Of a stretch of DNA of 64,000 bases, positions 1-8,770 are shown in pieces; position 1 is the stretch's first letter; every line of letters begins with the position of its first letter. A program made the position numbers and the translations under genes. A model generated the notes under the pieces. It was not told the origin of the DNA. It worked only from the letters and a program-made list of their open reading frames with translations, and made no database searches. The DNA is from Acidimicrobiia bacterium. Lineage in GTDB: Bacteria; Actinomycetota; Acidimicrobiia; Spongiisociales; Spongiisociaceae. Location: positions 1 to 64,000 of the forward strand of contig JAJEIM010000027.1 of assembly GCA_022827785.1 (NCBI GenBank), given 5' to 3'.

Positions 1-2130
1 GTAGGCGAGCACATCGCGAAAGACCCCGTCGGTGTCGTTACGGGCAGGGCCGCGCAGGTCGGGATCGAGGGCATAGGCGTCGAACGGCATGTCCAGCGCT
101 TCGAAGACCCGCCGGGGAACCTGGTCGTGTGTAAGGCCCGAAGGTCCGGCCTGATCGAGGGCTCGCCAGAGGGCCGCCCGCAGCAGGGTGATCTGGACGA
201 AGTCGTTGAAGTGGCCGGCCTGGAGCGAGGCGTCCTGGCGGTTGTCGGTGAAGGAGAGCAACTTGCGGGCCTCTGCGGGAAGGCGACTGTCTTCCCGGAG
301 GTAGCGGACCGTGGCCAAGGACATGATGGTGGTGGCCGTGGATCGCCCGTCGGATCCGAGCGTGGTGAGCCGGGCGAAGTCCCGGCCGAGGCGACCCTCG
401 TAGGACATCCCGCAGTTGAGGCAGAACCGGAACGGGGTCGGGATCCACCAACCGACCGTGCCGCGCCCGCCGTCATCGTCGGCTAGAACCGCGCCGTCCG
501 GACCGACCACCAAGCGACGCGGGCGGAAGGGCCGGCGATTGGCCCGAACCCTCCTACTCCCGGGCTCCAGCCAGCTCTCGGGGAGGCGGTCCAGCTGATC
601 GGAGTCGTCTTCGGGCCAGGGTCGATCTTCGCTCAAGTAGAGGAACCCCGGGTCCTGGTCCTGGGTATCGCCGAGATCCCTCGGTTCGAACTCGTTACCG
701 GGGGGAGTGCCGCCGCACACGATGTAGTAGTCCTGCCCGCACGCCCGGCAGAACGCCAGCGGCAGGAGCACCCGTTCACGGTCTCCGGGGACGAAGCGCT
801 GTCCGTGAAGAGTTATGTGTCGGCGGGCCGGCAACTCAGGGGAGGCGAACACCGTGTCGCCCCTGCTGATGAACTGGTGGAGTCGGAAACCGAAGGCCGG
901 GCGGCCGGTCTCCGCGTGCCTGATCTCGTTGCCGGCCACGAGGCGGTCCCGGATGGCTCGGCTACATCGTTGCTGGTCCAGACCGGTGATTCGAGCCAGC
1001 CTCTCGGCGCCGCCGTCCGGTCCTTCGATGGCGAGCGGATCGGCCCGCACCAGGCTTCCATCAACCTCGTCCAGCCCGAAGGTGGTCTCAATCCAGGCGG
1101 CCAGCGGATCCTCCCGGAACCCTTCATACGTGTCCGGAGGGCGGGCGCCGGCCACTGCGGCTCGGAGAGTCTCCTGGAAGCCCCGATCTTCGAGGTCGTG
1201 GGCGGGAGTAACCCGGCGGAGGGTCTCTCCGATGACGTCATCAGGTCCTACCTTGTCGCCGAACAGACGGGAGCTCACCTTGGCCAGCTCGCCTTGGCGT
1301 TCGGCGTGAGTCCCTTCGGTGGAGAGGGTGGCGGAGGTACCGACGCAGCGGAGGCGAGCGGCGCCGGAGGCCTGGCGGACCCGCCGGACCAGCATGGCGA
1401 CATCGGCGCCTTGGCGGCCCCGGTAGGTATGCAGCTCGTCCAGCACCAGGTAGCGGAGCGAGCCGAACTTCCGGACGAGGTTACGGTCGGCGTGGCGGGT
1501 GAGGATCAACTCCAGCATCACGTAGTTGGTCAGCAGGATGTCGGGCGGATGCCGCTGGATGTCTTGGCGGGTCTCCGCGTCGTCCTGGCCGGTGTAGCGG
1601 GCGAAGGTCACGGGCGGGTCCACCCAAGGCCCATAATCGAGGAACTTTCGTAGCTCCTCTCTTTGGCTGTTCGCCAGTGCGTTCATCGGGTATACGACAA
1701 TGGCCTTAACGCCCTTGCCCGTTCCGGCGCGCAGGACATGATCTACGATCGGGATGATGTAGGCCAGACTCTTCCCGGAGCCGGTGCCGGTGGTAAGGAC
1801 GTAGTTGCGGTCACGGGCGGCGGTCCGGATGGCGTCGGCTTGGTGACGATAGAGATCAAGGGGTTTTCCGCGCCGGTCTGTTTCGGACTTGTCGAGCCGA
1901 AAGATGTCAGCGGTGGTGGGATGGAGCACGCCCTCGCTCACCAGATCGTCGATGGTCCCGCCTTCCTTGAAGGCAGGGTTCAGGCCGATGAGAGGATGGG
2001 GCCACAGCTTCCCGGCGTCGAGGGCCTCATCCACACGGCAACGAATCCGGTCATCACGGATGCGCATGAAGCTGGTGGCGTAATCCCGGTAGGCACCGGT
2101 CAGCATCTCGCGCAGCTCGAATACGTCCAC
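1..2130 (-). CDS. Large SF2 (DEAD/DEAH-type) helicase, 3' end outside window
   Basis: An open minus-strand frame of 710 codons runs off the left edge, so the C-terminal part is missing. I place the start at a GTG (2130) 22 bp after the stop of the UvrD-like gene, so the two are probably co-transcribed. Visible motifs are a Q-motif-like YRHQADAI (about residue 94), Walker A TGTGSGKS (about 114-121), a Walker B variant LDELHTYRG (about 235) and SAT (GTSATLS). Further on there are Cys pairs (FCRACGQDYY, FRFCLNCGMSYE) and LLSFTDNRQDASLQAGHF near the visible end. This pattern fits the very large helicases (>1000 aa) related to MrfA/YprA and DISARM DrmA-like proteins, which often carry C-terminal Cys/DUF1998 regions. 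An ATP-dependent DNA translocase role is likely; a defence role is inference from the island context. Confidence 0.85.
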   Translation of the reverse strand, partial: MDVFELREMLTGAYRDYATSFMRIRDDRIRCRVDEALDAGKLWPHPLIGLNPAFKEGGTIDDLVSEGVLHPTTADIFRLDKSETDRRGKPLDLYRHQADAIRTAARDRNYVLTTGTGSGKSLAYIIPIVDHVLRAGTGKGVKAIVVYPMNALANSQREELRKFLDYGPWVDPPVTFARYTGQDDAETRQDIQRHPPDILLTNYVMLELILTRHADRNLVRKFGSLRYLVLDELHTYRGRQGADVAMLVRRVRQASGAARLRCVGTSATLSTEGTHAERQGELAKVSSRLFGDKVGPDDVIGETLRRVTPAHDLEDRGFQETLRAAVAGARPPDTYEGFREDPLAAWIETTFGLDEVDGSLVRADPLAIEGPDGGAERLARITGLDQQRCSRAIRDRLVAGNEIRHAETGRPAFGFRLHQFISRGDTVFASPELPARRHITLHGQRFVPGDRERVLLPLAFCRACGQDYYIVCGGTPPGNEFEPRDLGDTQDQDPGFLYLSEDRPWPEDDSDQLDRLPESWLEPGSRRVRANRRPFRPRRLVVGPDGAVLADDDGGRGTVGWWIPTPFRFCLNCGMSYEGRLGRDFARLTTLGSDGRSTATTIMSLATVRYLREDSRLPAEARKLLSFTDNRQDASLQAGHFNDFVQITLLRAALWRALDQAGPSGLTHDQVPRRVFEALDMPFDAYALDPDLRGPARNDTDGVFRDVLAY

Positions 2131-2152
2131 GGGCGGTGCTACTCCAGCGTCG

Positions 2153-4420
2153 TCATGATTCAGAAGACCGCTGCTCGAAACGGTCAACAACAGGCTTGAT
2201 CGCCGTGCTGGGGGATCCGTTATGGAGCAGCACCAACAGATCACGAGCTCTGGTCATCGCCACAAAGAGGGCCGACAACTCCAGATCGTGATGCTCGGCT
2301 GCCTCTTCGGGGCTGATCCCGCGCTTGGCCTGCCGGGGGAATATCCCCAGATTCAGATAAGGAAGGAACACGGCCTTGAACTCCAAGCCCTTTCCTCTGT
2401 GGTAAGTGCCCAACTTGACCAGATTGTTCGGGCGCCCGTCATAGCGGTCGAGTGATTGCACACCAATGCCGCATCCCTTGAGCAGCCGCTCCGCCACCTT
2501 GGCCTGGCGATTCCAGGGCGCGAGAACGGCTGTGTCTCCGGGCTTGATCGGATCGTCCATGGCGGCCATCTTACGAATCCACCGGGCGATCTCGTGGATC
2601 TGGTCGTCAGCGTCCCGTGCCTGAACGAGAAGCGGACGCGGACCATCCCGGACCGTTTCCGCGAGCTGATCGCTCCGCCTGTAGTCCTCGTCCAGATCTT
2701 CCACGTCCGCCGCACCGGCCACCGCCAATGCGGCATCGATGATGCGCGTCGTGTTGCGGTAGTTGACATCCAGGACGGTGGTGCGGCCCCGGACCTCTGC
2801 TCCTGCCTGGCGGAGGGTGTAGCCGCCCGGATAGATCCTCTGGGCACCGTCACCGAGGACGAGCAGCCCGTTGGGCCGATCACGGTAGTGGTCCGGAGCA
2901 TTGACCAGCGCCCGTAGCAGCTGCAGGCCAGCCAGGGTGAGGTCCTGCGCCTCATCCACGATCACTGCTGAGTAGAGGGGCTCGGACAGGCCGCGAGCAA
3001 ACTCCAGCGCCGCCAAGACATGATCCGGGAAGTCCATGACCCCGCGATCGGCCATGTTCCGATCCCAGGCCTCCCGGAGTTCCCAAACCTGTTTGCGTTG
3101 ATTCCTTCCGAGAGCCACCCGCCGGCCCGTCCGTTCCAGTGCTCGGTACTCGTCCAGCGACTCCAGTGCCCGGCCCTTGATGACCGCGTTCACCTCTTCG
3201 GCCAGGTAGCGCTTACTCAATGCCCTCCTGTCCAGGGGGGACCCGCGCGTGACGATCTCGGCGTAGGCAGCGTCGAAAGCGTCGTTGACCGCCCTAGCGT
3301 CAAAACGACGACACTTGCCCGATTCGTAACACAACCGAGTGGCAAGCTTGTTGACGTTGGCGAACTCCACCTCTCCGGACAGAGCGCCGGGCATCCGTAG
3401 ATACAGCGATTCCAGAACCGGCGGCAGGGACCTGATGTACGTGGTGAAGAGAACAGGCCGGACTACCTCCGATGTACCGGCGAGCTGGACCCTCTGCTCC
3501 TCCCGTCGGGCCTTGTTCCTCCTGGCCAGCCACACCGCACGATGGAGACCGACCACTGTCTTGCCGGTGCCGGCCGGGCCGCGTACCCGCCCCGGCCCCA
3601 TGTAGTTACGGCGAACCGCGTTCCTCTGATCCGGGTGCAGGAATATCATCCAGTCCTCGATAGGACGACCCATGATCTCGACCATGTACTCCGGCTCGGT
3701 CCGAGTGAACCAGGACGCCATCGTGTCCTCCTGGAGGTGCCGCTCAACCTCAAGATCCTCCTCGGTCACGGGCGGCGACTCTGCCTCAACCAACGCAGGC
3801 TCGTCCAAGCCGTCTCGCTCGTCATCCACAGGATGGCCGGTCGTTATCAGGTTGAATGCAGTCTCGAAGTTACGGGGACCGAGTTCGTCCTCCATGGCAA
3901 GGAACTCTTCGTCAGTATCGATCCGGCGCAGGTTGAGAACCGCCGGCACCGGGAGACCGCAGGACTCGAGTTCAGCATCAGACCAAGCCATGAACAGCTT
4001 CCCGACCGTCTCGCGGCGGTACGTGTAGGGCTGGAACGTTCCCGTCTCGGGTACCTGCTCGTATGTGTTATAGGCATGCTCAGCAGGGTCATAGTCAACA
4101 GACATTCGCCTGGCGCGGTCGTATACCTTGTGAGTGCCATAGAGCAGAAGCAGGATCGTCCGGTTGAACAACAGCCAAACCAGACGCCGATCGCTACGCC
4201 TTCCACCCACATCGGAGCCAAACAACTTCTTTCCGTTTCTCGCTTCACCTACACCATGGGTATTGAGCTTCGGATTCTGGAAAGGTCTGCGTCGCAACTC
4301 TGCCAGCGCGTCCACCAGCGCGGCCTTGTACTGGTCGTCACGGCGCAACGCGTCCACACAGTCCCAATACGACTGCGCCTCCACAATCTCGTAATGCAGT
4401 GTCCCACCCCTTCCAGTCAC
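2153..4420 (-). CDS. UvrD/Rep-like SF1 helicase with N-terminal extension
   Basis: A 755-aa SF1A helicase. Walker A is GPAGTGKT (about residue 283) and Walker B VIVDEAQDL (about 491). Later motifs are LGDGAQRIYPGG, VNYRNTTRI, GTYHRGKGLEFKAVFLP and ELSALFVAMTRARDLLVLLH. The first ~110 residues (HYEIVEAQSYWDCVDALR... HKVYDRARR) resemble a RelE/ParE-type toxin fold, as seen at the N-terminus of some stand-alone UvrD-like proteins; that resemblance is weak. The frame stays open to 5002, but the upstream part is low-complexity and runs through a palindrome array, so I start at GTG 4420. It is followed after 22 bp by the large SF2 helicase gene. Together they look like a two-helicase accessory operon, possibly antiviral or for plasmid restriction (inference). 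Confidence 0.85.
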   Translation of the reverse strand: MTGRGGTLHYEIVEAQSYWDCVDALRRDDQYKAALVDALAELRRRPFQNPKLNTHGVGEARNGKKLFGSDVGGRRSDRRLVWLLFNRTILLLLYGTHKVYDRARRMSVDYDPAEHAYNTYEQVPETGTFQPYTYRRETVGKLFMAWSDAELESCGLPVPAVLNLRRIDTDEEFLAMEDELGPRNFETAFNLITTGHPVDDERDGLDEPALVEAESPPVTEEDLEVERHLQEDTMASWFTRTEPEYMVEIMGRPIEDWMIFLHPDQRNAVRRNYMGPGRVRGPAGTGKTVVGLHRAVWLARRNKARREEQRVQLAGTSEVVRPVLFTTYIRSLPPVLESLYLRMPGALSGEVEFANVNKLATRLCYESGKCRRFDARAVNDAFDAAYAEIVTRGSPLDRRALSKRYLAEEVNAVIKGRALESLDEYRALERTGRRVALGRNQRKQVWELREAWDRNMADRGVMDFPDHVLAALEFARGLSEPLYSAVIVDEAQDLTLAGLQLLRALVNAPDHYRDRPNGLLVLGDGAQRIYPGGYTLRQAGAEVRGRTTVLDVNYRNTTRIIDAALAVAGAADVEDLDEDYRRSDQLAETVRDGPRPLLVQARDADDQIHEIARWIRKMAAMDDPIKPGDTAVLAPWNRQAKVAERLLKGCGIGVQSLDRYDGRPNNLVKLGTYHRGKGLEFKAVFLPYLNLGIFPRQAKRGISPEEAAEHHDLELSALFVAMTRARDLLVLLHNGSPSTAIKPVVDRFEQRSSES

Positions 4421-4506
4421 CCAGGAAAGGACCAGCCGGAAGAGTAGTTGACACTGAATCGCGGCGGGTAAGACCGGGACTGCACCCAGAGGCCGGATCT
4501 GAGGAG

Positions 4507-4652
4507 GGGACACATGTCCCGAGAGCGGCCCTGGTACGGGGGACATATGTCCCGCATCAGGGGTTATCAACTCGGGTTGAGACGAAAGAGGCGACAGCCA
4601 AGTTTTCATTAAAATGGGACACACGTCCCACAGTGGGTGGGACATAGGTCCC
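4507..4652. repeat. Left arm of palindrome array: four GGGAC-N4-GTCCC sites
   Basis: Four 14-bp sites with perfect GGGAC/GTCCC ends lie at 4507-4520, 4540-4553, 4616-4629 and 4639-4652. The centres vary (ACAT, ATAT, ACAC, ATAG). An AT-rich block AAGTTTTCATTAAAAT sits at 4600-4615 between sites two and three. The arm is 87 bp upstream of the UvrD-like start, where promoter and operator elements would be expected. Each site could bind a dimeric regulator; no regulator gene adjoins it. Confidence 0.8.
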
Positions 4653-5240
4653 GGAGGCTGCTTTCGGGAGGGCTCATCGGGGGTGGGTAAGCCACAGGGC
4701 GGATGCGGCCAGGAGCCGAGGCGCGGGGAGGATGCTGGAACCCCTCGGAGTGCTTGTAGCGCTCGACACCGCTGCCGCGCAGCTGGCTGCTGCCGAAACG
4801 CACCATGGGCGTGAGCGCAGGAGCAGTCAGCGCCGAGGCTGTGGTGGCTCTCTACCTCATCGACACGATCAGCCATACAGTAGGCCGCTCCCAGTCGTCG
4901 ATTCTCGAAGCTGGTCAACAAGTAGGCGGGACAAAACCCCTGGTAGCCAGCCCATACCCCACTTCCCTGCTTCGCTTCCACCCGTTGTCCCCGCTGGCTC
5001 ATTACCTAGTAGTCGGCTCGATGATCCACGGTGTGGACACCGGCCCCCAGGGGGACACGACCACCGCAGACGGGGAACAGGAACCGCCAGGTGTCCCTTT
5101 TCCGGTTTACGAAGACCAGACGTGTCACCATCGAGCCCATGGCACCGGCAGGCGGGCGGTCTCTGGGGGACTGGGCCGGCCTAGCCCTCGCTGAGCCACC
5201 GAGCGAATATGCACGGGGCCGTGAATGCCCAGCTCAGAGG
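4653..5240. other. Spacer between palindrome arm and tandem repeats; no convincing gene
   Basis: No reading frame here shows a recognisable domain, a good ribosome binding site or coherent codon use. Several frames stay open only because of high GC. It may be decayed coding DNA of the element bounded by the two palindromic arms. Confidence 0.5.
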
Positions 5241-5321
5241 GATACGCGACCGCGACAGGGCAGATACGCGACCGCAGTGGGGTGGATACGCGACCGCGAA
5301 GGGGTAAATGCGCGACCGGGC
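5241..5321. repeat. 22-bp tandem repeat array (3.6 copies, iteron-like)
   Basis: The core GATACGCGACCGC recurs at exactly 22-bp intervals beginning at 5241, 5263 and 5285. A degenerate fourth copy (AATGCGCGACCGG) begins at 5307. Twenty-two bp is about two helical turns, so proteins bound to successive copies would sit on one DNA face, as at plasmid iterons or cooperative operators. No replication initiator gene is visible nearby. Confidence 0.75.
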
Positions 5322-5463
5322 ACCCTTCTTGTACAGCCGACACCGTCTCAGCGGGCATCGGCCAGAACGAGAATCGCCGATCTCCCAGATACGCCCGGTT
5401 CGGGAGGGCAAGGATCCGGGCCACTGTTGGCCGGGGGTGTGGGCCAGTCGGGCGTACAGGGTG

Positions 5464-5568
5464 AGCACCGAACAGCCGAACCGCGGCCAGCGCCACGTAT
5501 GCGGCGTCATACGATGTGATACCGGCTCGGAGCTGATACGCCTCTGCCATCAATGGGAGCAACTGCTC
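5464..5568 (-). pseudogene. Remnant of a PIN-domain (VapC-like) toxin
   Basis: The minus-strand translation contains MAEAYQLRAGITSYDAAYVA followed by LAA. This matches the helix and conserved Asp segment (T-x-YDAAYVALA) near the C-terminus of VapC-type PIN ribonucleases. The N-terminal catalytic part (the usual D-x-S/N near the start) is absent and the sequence downstream is not PIN-like. I read this as a fragment of a toxin gene cut by the rearrangement that made the palindromic arms. Its cognate antitoxin is not visible. Confidence 0.5.
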
Positions 5569-5586
5569 CCGGGAGGAACTGCTTGC

Positions 5587-5734
5587 GGGACGTATGTCCC
5601 ACCCCTTCTGGGACGTGTGTCCCATTTTAATGAAAACTTGACTGTGGCTCTCTGTGGCTCTCAAACCCGAGTTGATGGCCTCTGTGCGGGACTTGTGTCC
5701 CTCTCCGCCATGACGGTGTTGGGACATGTGTCCC
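5587..5734. repeat. Right arm of palindrome array, inverted copy of left arm
   Basis: Four GGGAC-N4-GTCCC sites lie at 5587-5600, 5610-5623, 5688-5701 and 5721-5734. Read on the minus strand, the stretch from about 5680 back to 5587 repeats the left arm: ATCAACTCGGGTT, then AAGTTTTCATTAAAAT, then GGGACACACGTCCC, then a GGGACATACGTCCC-like site, in the same order. The two arms are therefore a mirror pair about 0.93 kb apart. Confidence 0.8.
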
Positions 5735-6427
5735 TGCGCTCGGTCCCTGGGGGTCCGGTGACTCGCGTGACCTCTTCAGTCCCGTTCAGGTCACAATCAA
5801 CCCGCCTCTTCTTCGCGGAGTGGCTGGGCGATGTTCCGGTGGACGGCCCGACGCCTCTTCCCCGTCCTGACCATTACTACTGTCTAGGACCCTGCCGTTC
5901 AAAGCGACATGGCCCTTTGTTTGCATCATCCCGGCCGCGGGAGGGGGAGGGGTCCGCCAGTTGGGGCGGGTTGCCTGTTACGCACCGGCGGTTAAAGGGG
6001 GCGGGGCACTTGTTGTGCCGTGAATGCGGGCTGGCCGGTTGCTGACGCGTTTGCTCGCCGAGCTGGGCAGCCTGTGTGTGGAGTTGTTCGGCGTCGTCGG
6101 TAACGTTCACATGTTGAGCGGCTTTGTGTGCGAGAGCACGGGCCGTCACAGCCGGCTGGCAGCCCTAGGGTGGCGGGCCCCGTCAGCCACGGATATCAGC
6201 CTGATGGCTGACATCGCAGCCACCGAGTTCTGGTGATGCCGCCCACGCGCGTGTCCTGGCCTACCGGTACCAATGACATTCGGGAGGGTCACCCGGACCG
6301 ACTTCGCCTGCCTCTGAGATGTGTCCCGGAGTGCTATCGCCGCGGATGTCGCCGCCCACGGGGCCGCCACCGCTGAAGCAGACGGACGCTACGAAGGGAC
6401 GCCTGGGGCGGAGAGGGGAGGGGTGGG
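5735..6427. other. Gene-poor stretch
   Basis: About 690 bp with only short GC-driven frames and no recognisable domain. A 70-codon frame (6024-6236, plus) and a 90-codon frame (5877-6149, minus) overlap; neither has a convincing start or homology I can see. Confidence 0.5.
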
Positions 6428-7303
6428 ATGGGTAGCCTGGGTGTTGTGCAGAAGACCATGGGTTGGGCAGGGGCTGGGATCCTGGTCCTGCTGTTCGCTG
6501 CCTGCGGACAAGCAGGCACACCTGCCACTTCGGCAGCAACCGCAGCCGCTACCACAGTGTCAGCAACCACCACCGTAGCGTCGGTGACTACACCCGCCAC
6601 CACAGTGTCAGCAACGACCGTAGCGTCGGCGACTACACCTGTGACCGCCGTCCCGCCGTCTTCGACTGTCCCAGCGGCCAGGACCGTCGGTATACGCATC
6701 GCTCCCGAGAACACCGACTGTGGTTACAGCCGGGAGCTATTCAACACTTATGATCGGGCTGCGGTCATAGCAGCCCACGACCGGTCGTTCTACCTCGGTC
6801 ACCCGGTCGGGGACGGCGGCGGCTTCGACGTTGAGCATGTGGTCGCCGCTAAAGAGGCTTGTGAGTCGGGACTCCCCCGCGACCGGTGGGCCGTGTTCGG
6901 CGCCGACAGCGATAACCTGGTTATGGCTGTTGCGGGGCTGAACCGATCGAAGGGCGACCGCGACATCGCCGAGTGGGGTGATGGCAGCAGCAAGTGGCCC
7001 ACCGCAGACATCCCCGCCGGCCGCTGGTGCGCGTATGTGACCCTCACACGCGACATCAAAGCCGCCTACGACCTGGCCATGGACCAGGCCGAGGCCTCTG
7101 TGATGACCAGATGGTTGGAGAACTGCGGCGAGGCAGGCATCCAAACGTCGTCCGCTACTGCCACAACCAGGGCACCCACGACAAGCACCCCGGCATCTTT
7201 GGATGAGGGATGTACTCACTGGCACGCCGGCAACCCGAAACACACCCACCCGGGCACCGACCACGACGGCACCCACCGATCCGGCAAGTGCGCCGGCTAC
7301 TAG
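6428..7303 (+). CDS. Lipoprotein with HNH/DUF1524-like nuclease domain
   Basis: A 291-aa protein starting at an ATG preceded by GGGGAGGGG. The N-terminus is a lipobox signal peptide (VLLFAAC, Cys about residue 26), followed by a Thr/Ala/Ser-rich linker (about 28-85) built from degenerate repeats. The folded part has FDVEHVVAAKEACESG and a later FGADSDNLVMAVAGLNRSKG. That spacing of EH...N...N-R-K-G is typical of HNH-type nucleases of the DUF1524/GmrSD-C kind, many of which are exported in actinobacteria. The C-terminal tail is His/Cys-rich (CTHWHAGNPKHTHPG, SGKCAGY) and could bind metal. The likely role is an extracytoplasmic, membrane-anchored nuclease; substrate unknown. Confidence 0.7.
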   Translation: MGSLGVVQKTMGWAGAGILVLLFAACGQAGTPATSAATAAATTVSATTTVASVTTPATTVSATTVASATTPVTAVPPSSTVPAARTVGIRIAPENTDCGYSRELFNTYDRAAVIAAHDRSFYLGHPVGDGGGFDVEHVVAAKEACESGLPRDRWAVFGADSDNLVMAVAGLNRSKGDRDIAEWGDGSSKWPTADIPAGRWCAYVTLTRDIKAAYDLAMDQAEASVMTRWLENCGEAGIQTSSATATTRAPTTSTPASLDEGCTHWHAGNPKHTHPGTDHDGTHRSGKCAGY

Positions 7304-7431
7304 ATCGACCTCTGCGCCGCCCCAGCCGGCCAGGAGCGAAGAACTAGCGGACACATAGGAAAGTCCGAGAACACAACCGACCGCAGACCCAGCGAACCTA
7401 GCCTTCTCATACCGGGCCTGTCGCCGGCGCG

Positions 7432-7548
7432 CTACCCTCCGGGCCTTACGTGCGCCATCCGCCGGATCTGCCGCTCAGCCTTGCGCGCCGCTCGGCGGCC
7501 TGCTCCCGTAGCCCGCCGGGTCCGCACATCGCCCAGCCCCCACTTCAT
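7432..7548 (-). CDS. Small basic protein, 38 aa
   Basis: This short frame has a near-ideal Shine-Dalgarno (GGAGGAGGAAG, 6 bp before ATG at 7548). It encodes a very Arg/Lys-rich peptide (VRTRRATGAGRRAARKAER in the middle). It begins 27 bp after the stop of the PD-(D/E)XK-like gene on the same strand, so it could be the last gene of that operon. No family recognised. Confidence 0.45.
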   Translation of the reverse strand: MKWGLGDVRTRRATGAGRRAARKAERQIRRMAHVRPGG

Positions 7549-7575
7549 CGCTTACTTCCTCCTCCCGCGCCACGC

Positions 7576-8478
7576 CTAGGGCTTGGCCCGGTCGATCAGA
7601 CACTTGATCAGGTCGGTGTGGGTCTCTAGGGCTTCCCGGTCCGGGATTTTGACCTGATAGAACCCGCCGCCAGCGACGTACCCCAGTTTGTGAATACCGG
7701 CAGACTTGATTCGGGCGTCCCACTCCTCCGATCGAGGAATCCTGGCCAACAGAACCACGGCCTTCTGCTGCGGTTTCAGCTTTACGAAGTTGTTGACCAC
7801 TCCGTTGTGCACCAGGCCAATGTCCCACTTGTTGTAGTTGAGTGACACGCCTGGGACACGGGCCGCCACGTCGGCGAGTATGAGATCGGCCAGCTCCATC
7901 ATCTCCGGGTTTGACTTCTCATTCTCCCAATAGTCGCGGTCGGGGAGCTCTGGTCGCCCTTCGCCCGTTCCCAGCACAGCACGGTCCAGCACCCTGGTAA
8001 ACACGAGAGCGCACTTGTCGTCGGCAACCTGTAGGGCGGTCACCTGGATCGCCACGATCGGGACGGACCTGTTGAACAGGCGGATCACGTTGAAGAACCG
8101 GCGGGTGATCTCCTCCGCCACCAATACCGCCACATGGTCATAGTGGGGTTCTTGGTTGCGTACGATGTCCCAGTACTCGAGGGTGCGGATGATGTGGGAC
8201 GGGTCCGTGCCTCCTAGCTGTAACTCGACCTCGTACCGAGTATCGGTGTCGGGGTCCTCCAGCAGCAGGTCCAGCAGGCCTCCCTCCGGCAGTTTGATCT
8301 GGGCACCGACAAGGTCTAGTTCGCCTAGGCCGAGCAGTGCCGGGTTCTCTTCGATCACTCCCTGAAGCCAGGCCTCGTTCAGCTCGGAGTGTGTCTTCAT
8401 ACTGATCGGCCGAAACTCGACATGTTCCAACTGTTCCACCTCCAGCGTGATAAGGGCACTCACCCTACCCAACGCCAC
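7576..8478 (-). CDS. PD-(D/E)XK-like nuclease family protein
   Basis: A 300-aa protein. Residues about 38-95 (ENPALLGLGELDLVGAQIKL, then GGLLDLLLEDPDTDTRYEVE, then LQ) carry a D-x(n)-ExExQ arrangement resembling the nuclease core of NucS/EndoMS-like and other PD-(D/E)XK proteins. The usual Lys of the motif is replaced by Gln. The remainder has no recognised domain. The start is GTG 8478; an in-frame GTG 15 bp inside is an alternative. A 92-aa gene ends 13 bp upstream and a 38-aa gene follows 27 bp downstream, so this is probably a three-gene accessory operon. Function is unproven; DNA cleavage or repair in a defence setting is plausible. Confidence 0.6.
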   Translation of the reverse strand: MALGRVSALITLEVEQLEHVEFRPISMKTHSELNEAWLQGVIEENPALLGLGELDLVGAQIKLPEGGLLDLLLEDPDTDTRYEVELQLGGTDPSHIIRTLEYWDIVRNQEPHYDHVAVLVAEEITRRFFNVIRLFNRSVPIVAIQVTALQVADDKCALVFTRVLDRAVLGTGEGRPELPDRDYWENEKSNPEMMELADLILADVAARVPGVSLNYNKWDIGLVHNGVVNNFVKLKPQQKAVVLLARIPRSEEWDARIKSAGIHKLGYVAGGGFYQVKIPDREALETHTDLIKCLIDRAKP

Positions 8479-8491
8479 TTCACGACGTGTC

Positions 8492-8770
8492 CTACCGGAG
8501 GACCTCTACCAGGTCGTCCAAGGCCGCCTGGTACCCGTGATCGCATCCGGAATCTGTCGCCCTTGACTGCCAGTAGCGGGCAAGGACCCGGGCCAGAACG
8601 ATCGAGCTGGCACCGGCGACTACGGAAGCGGGCACAATCCACACCTGTTGCCGATCCTCCGGTGCTCCCTCGGGGATGGGCACGACAAACGTCCGGGTCG
8701 CGGCGGCGAGATACTCGAGCGCTGCGATCCGGATGACCGCGGCCACCAAGTCGTCTCCGTCTACGGCCAC
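8492..8770 (-). CDS. Hypothetical protein, 92 aa
   Basis: A soluble-looking protein with an amphipathic N-terminal helix (DDLVAAVIRIAALEYLAAA) and an acidic C-terminal helix (ALDDLVEVLR). It lies 13 bp before the PD-(D/E)XK-like gene and is probably co-transcribed with it. I do not recognise the family. It could be the partner or immunity component of that gene. Confidence 0.5.
   Translation of the reverse strand: MAVDGDDLVAAVIRIAALEYLAAATRTFVVPIPEGAPEDRQQVWIVPASVVAGASSIVLARVLARYWQSRATDSGCDHGYQAALDDLVEVLR

Noticed and set aside
4421-5002. N-terminal extension of the UvrD-like gene to 5002
   Set aside because: It translates the palindrome array and low-complexity sequence, has no helicase similarity and no ribosome site; the family-like part begins near 4420.
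5241-5321. CRISPR array
   Set aside because: The repeats are contiguous 22-bp units without unique spacers, and there are no cas genes.
4507-5734. LexA (SOS) boxes
   Set aside because: Actinobacterial LexA boxes are of CGAAC-N4-GTTCG type; these are GGGAC-N4-GTCCC.
5877-6236. Possible small genes in the gap before the lipoprotein
   Set aside because: Overlapping frames on both strands without ribosome sites or similarity; not supportable.
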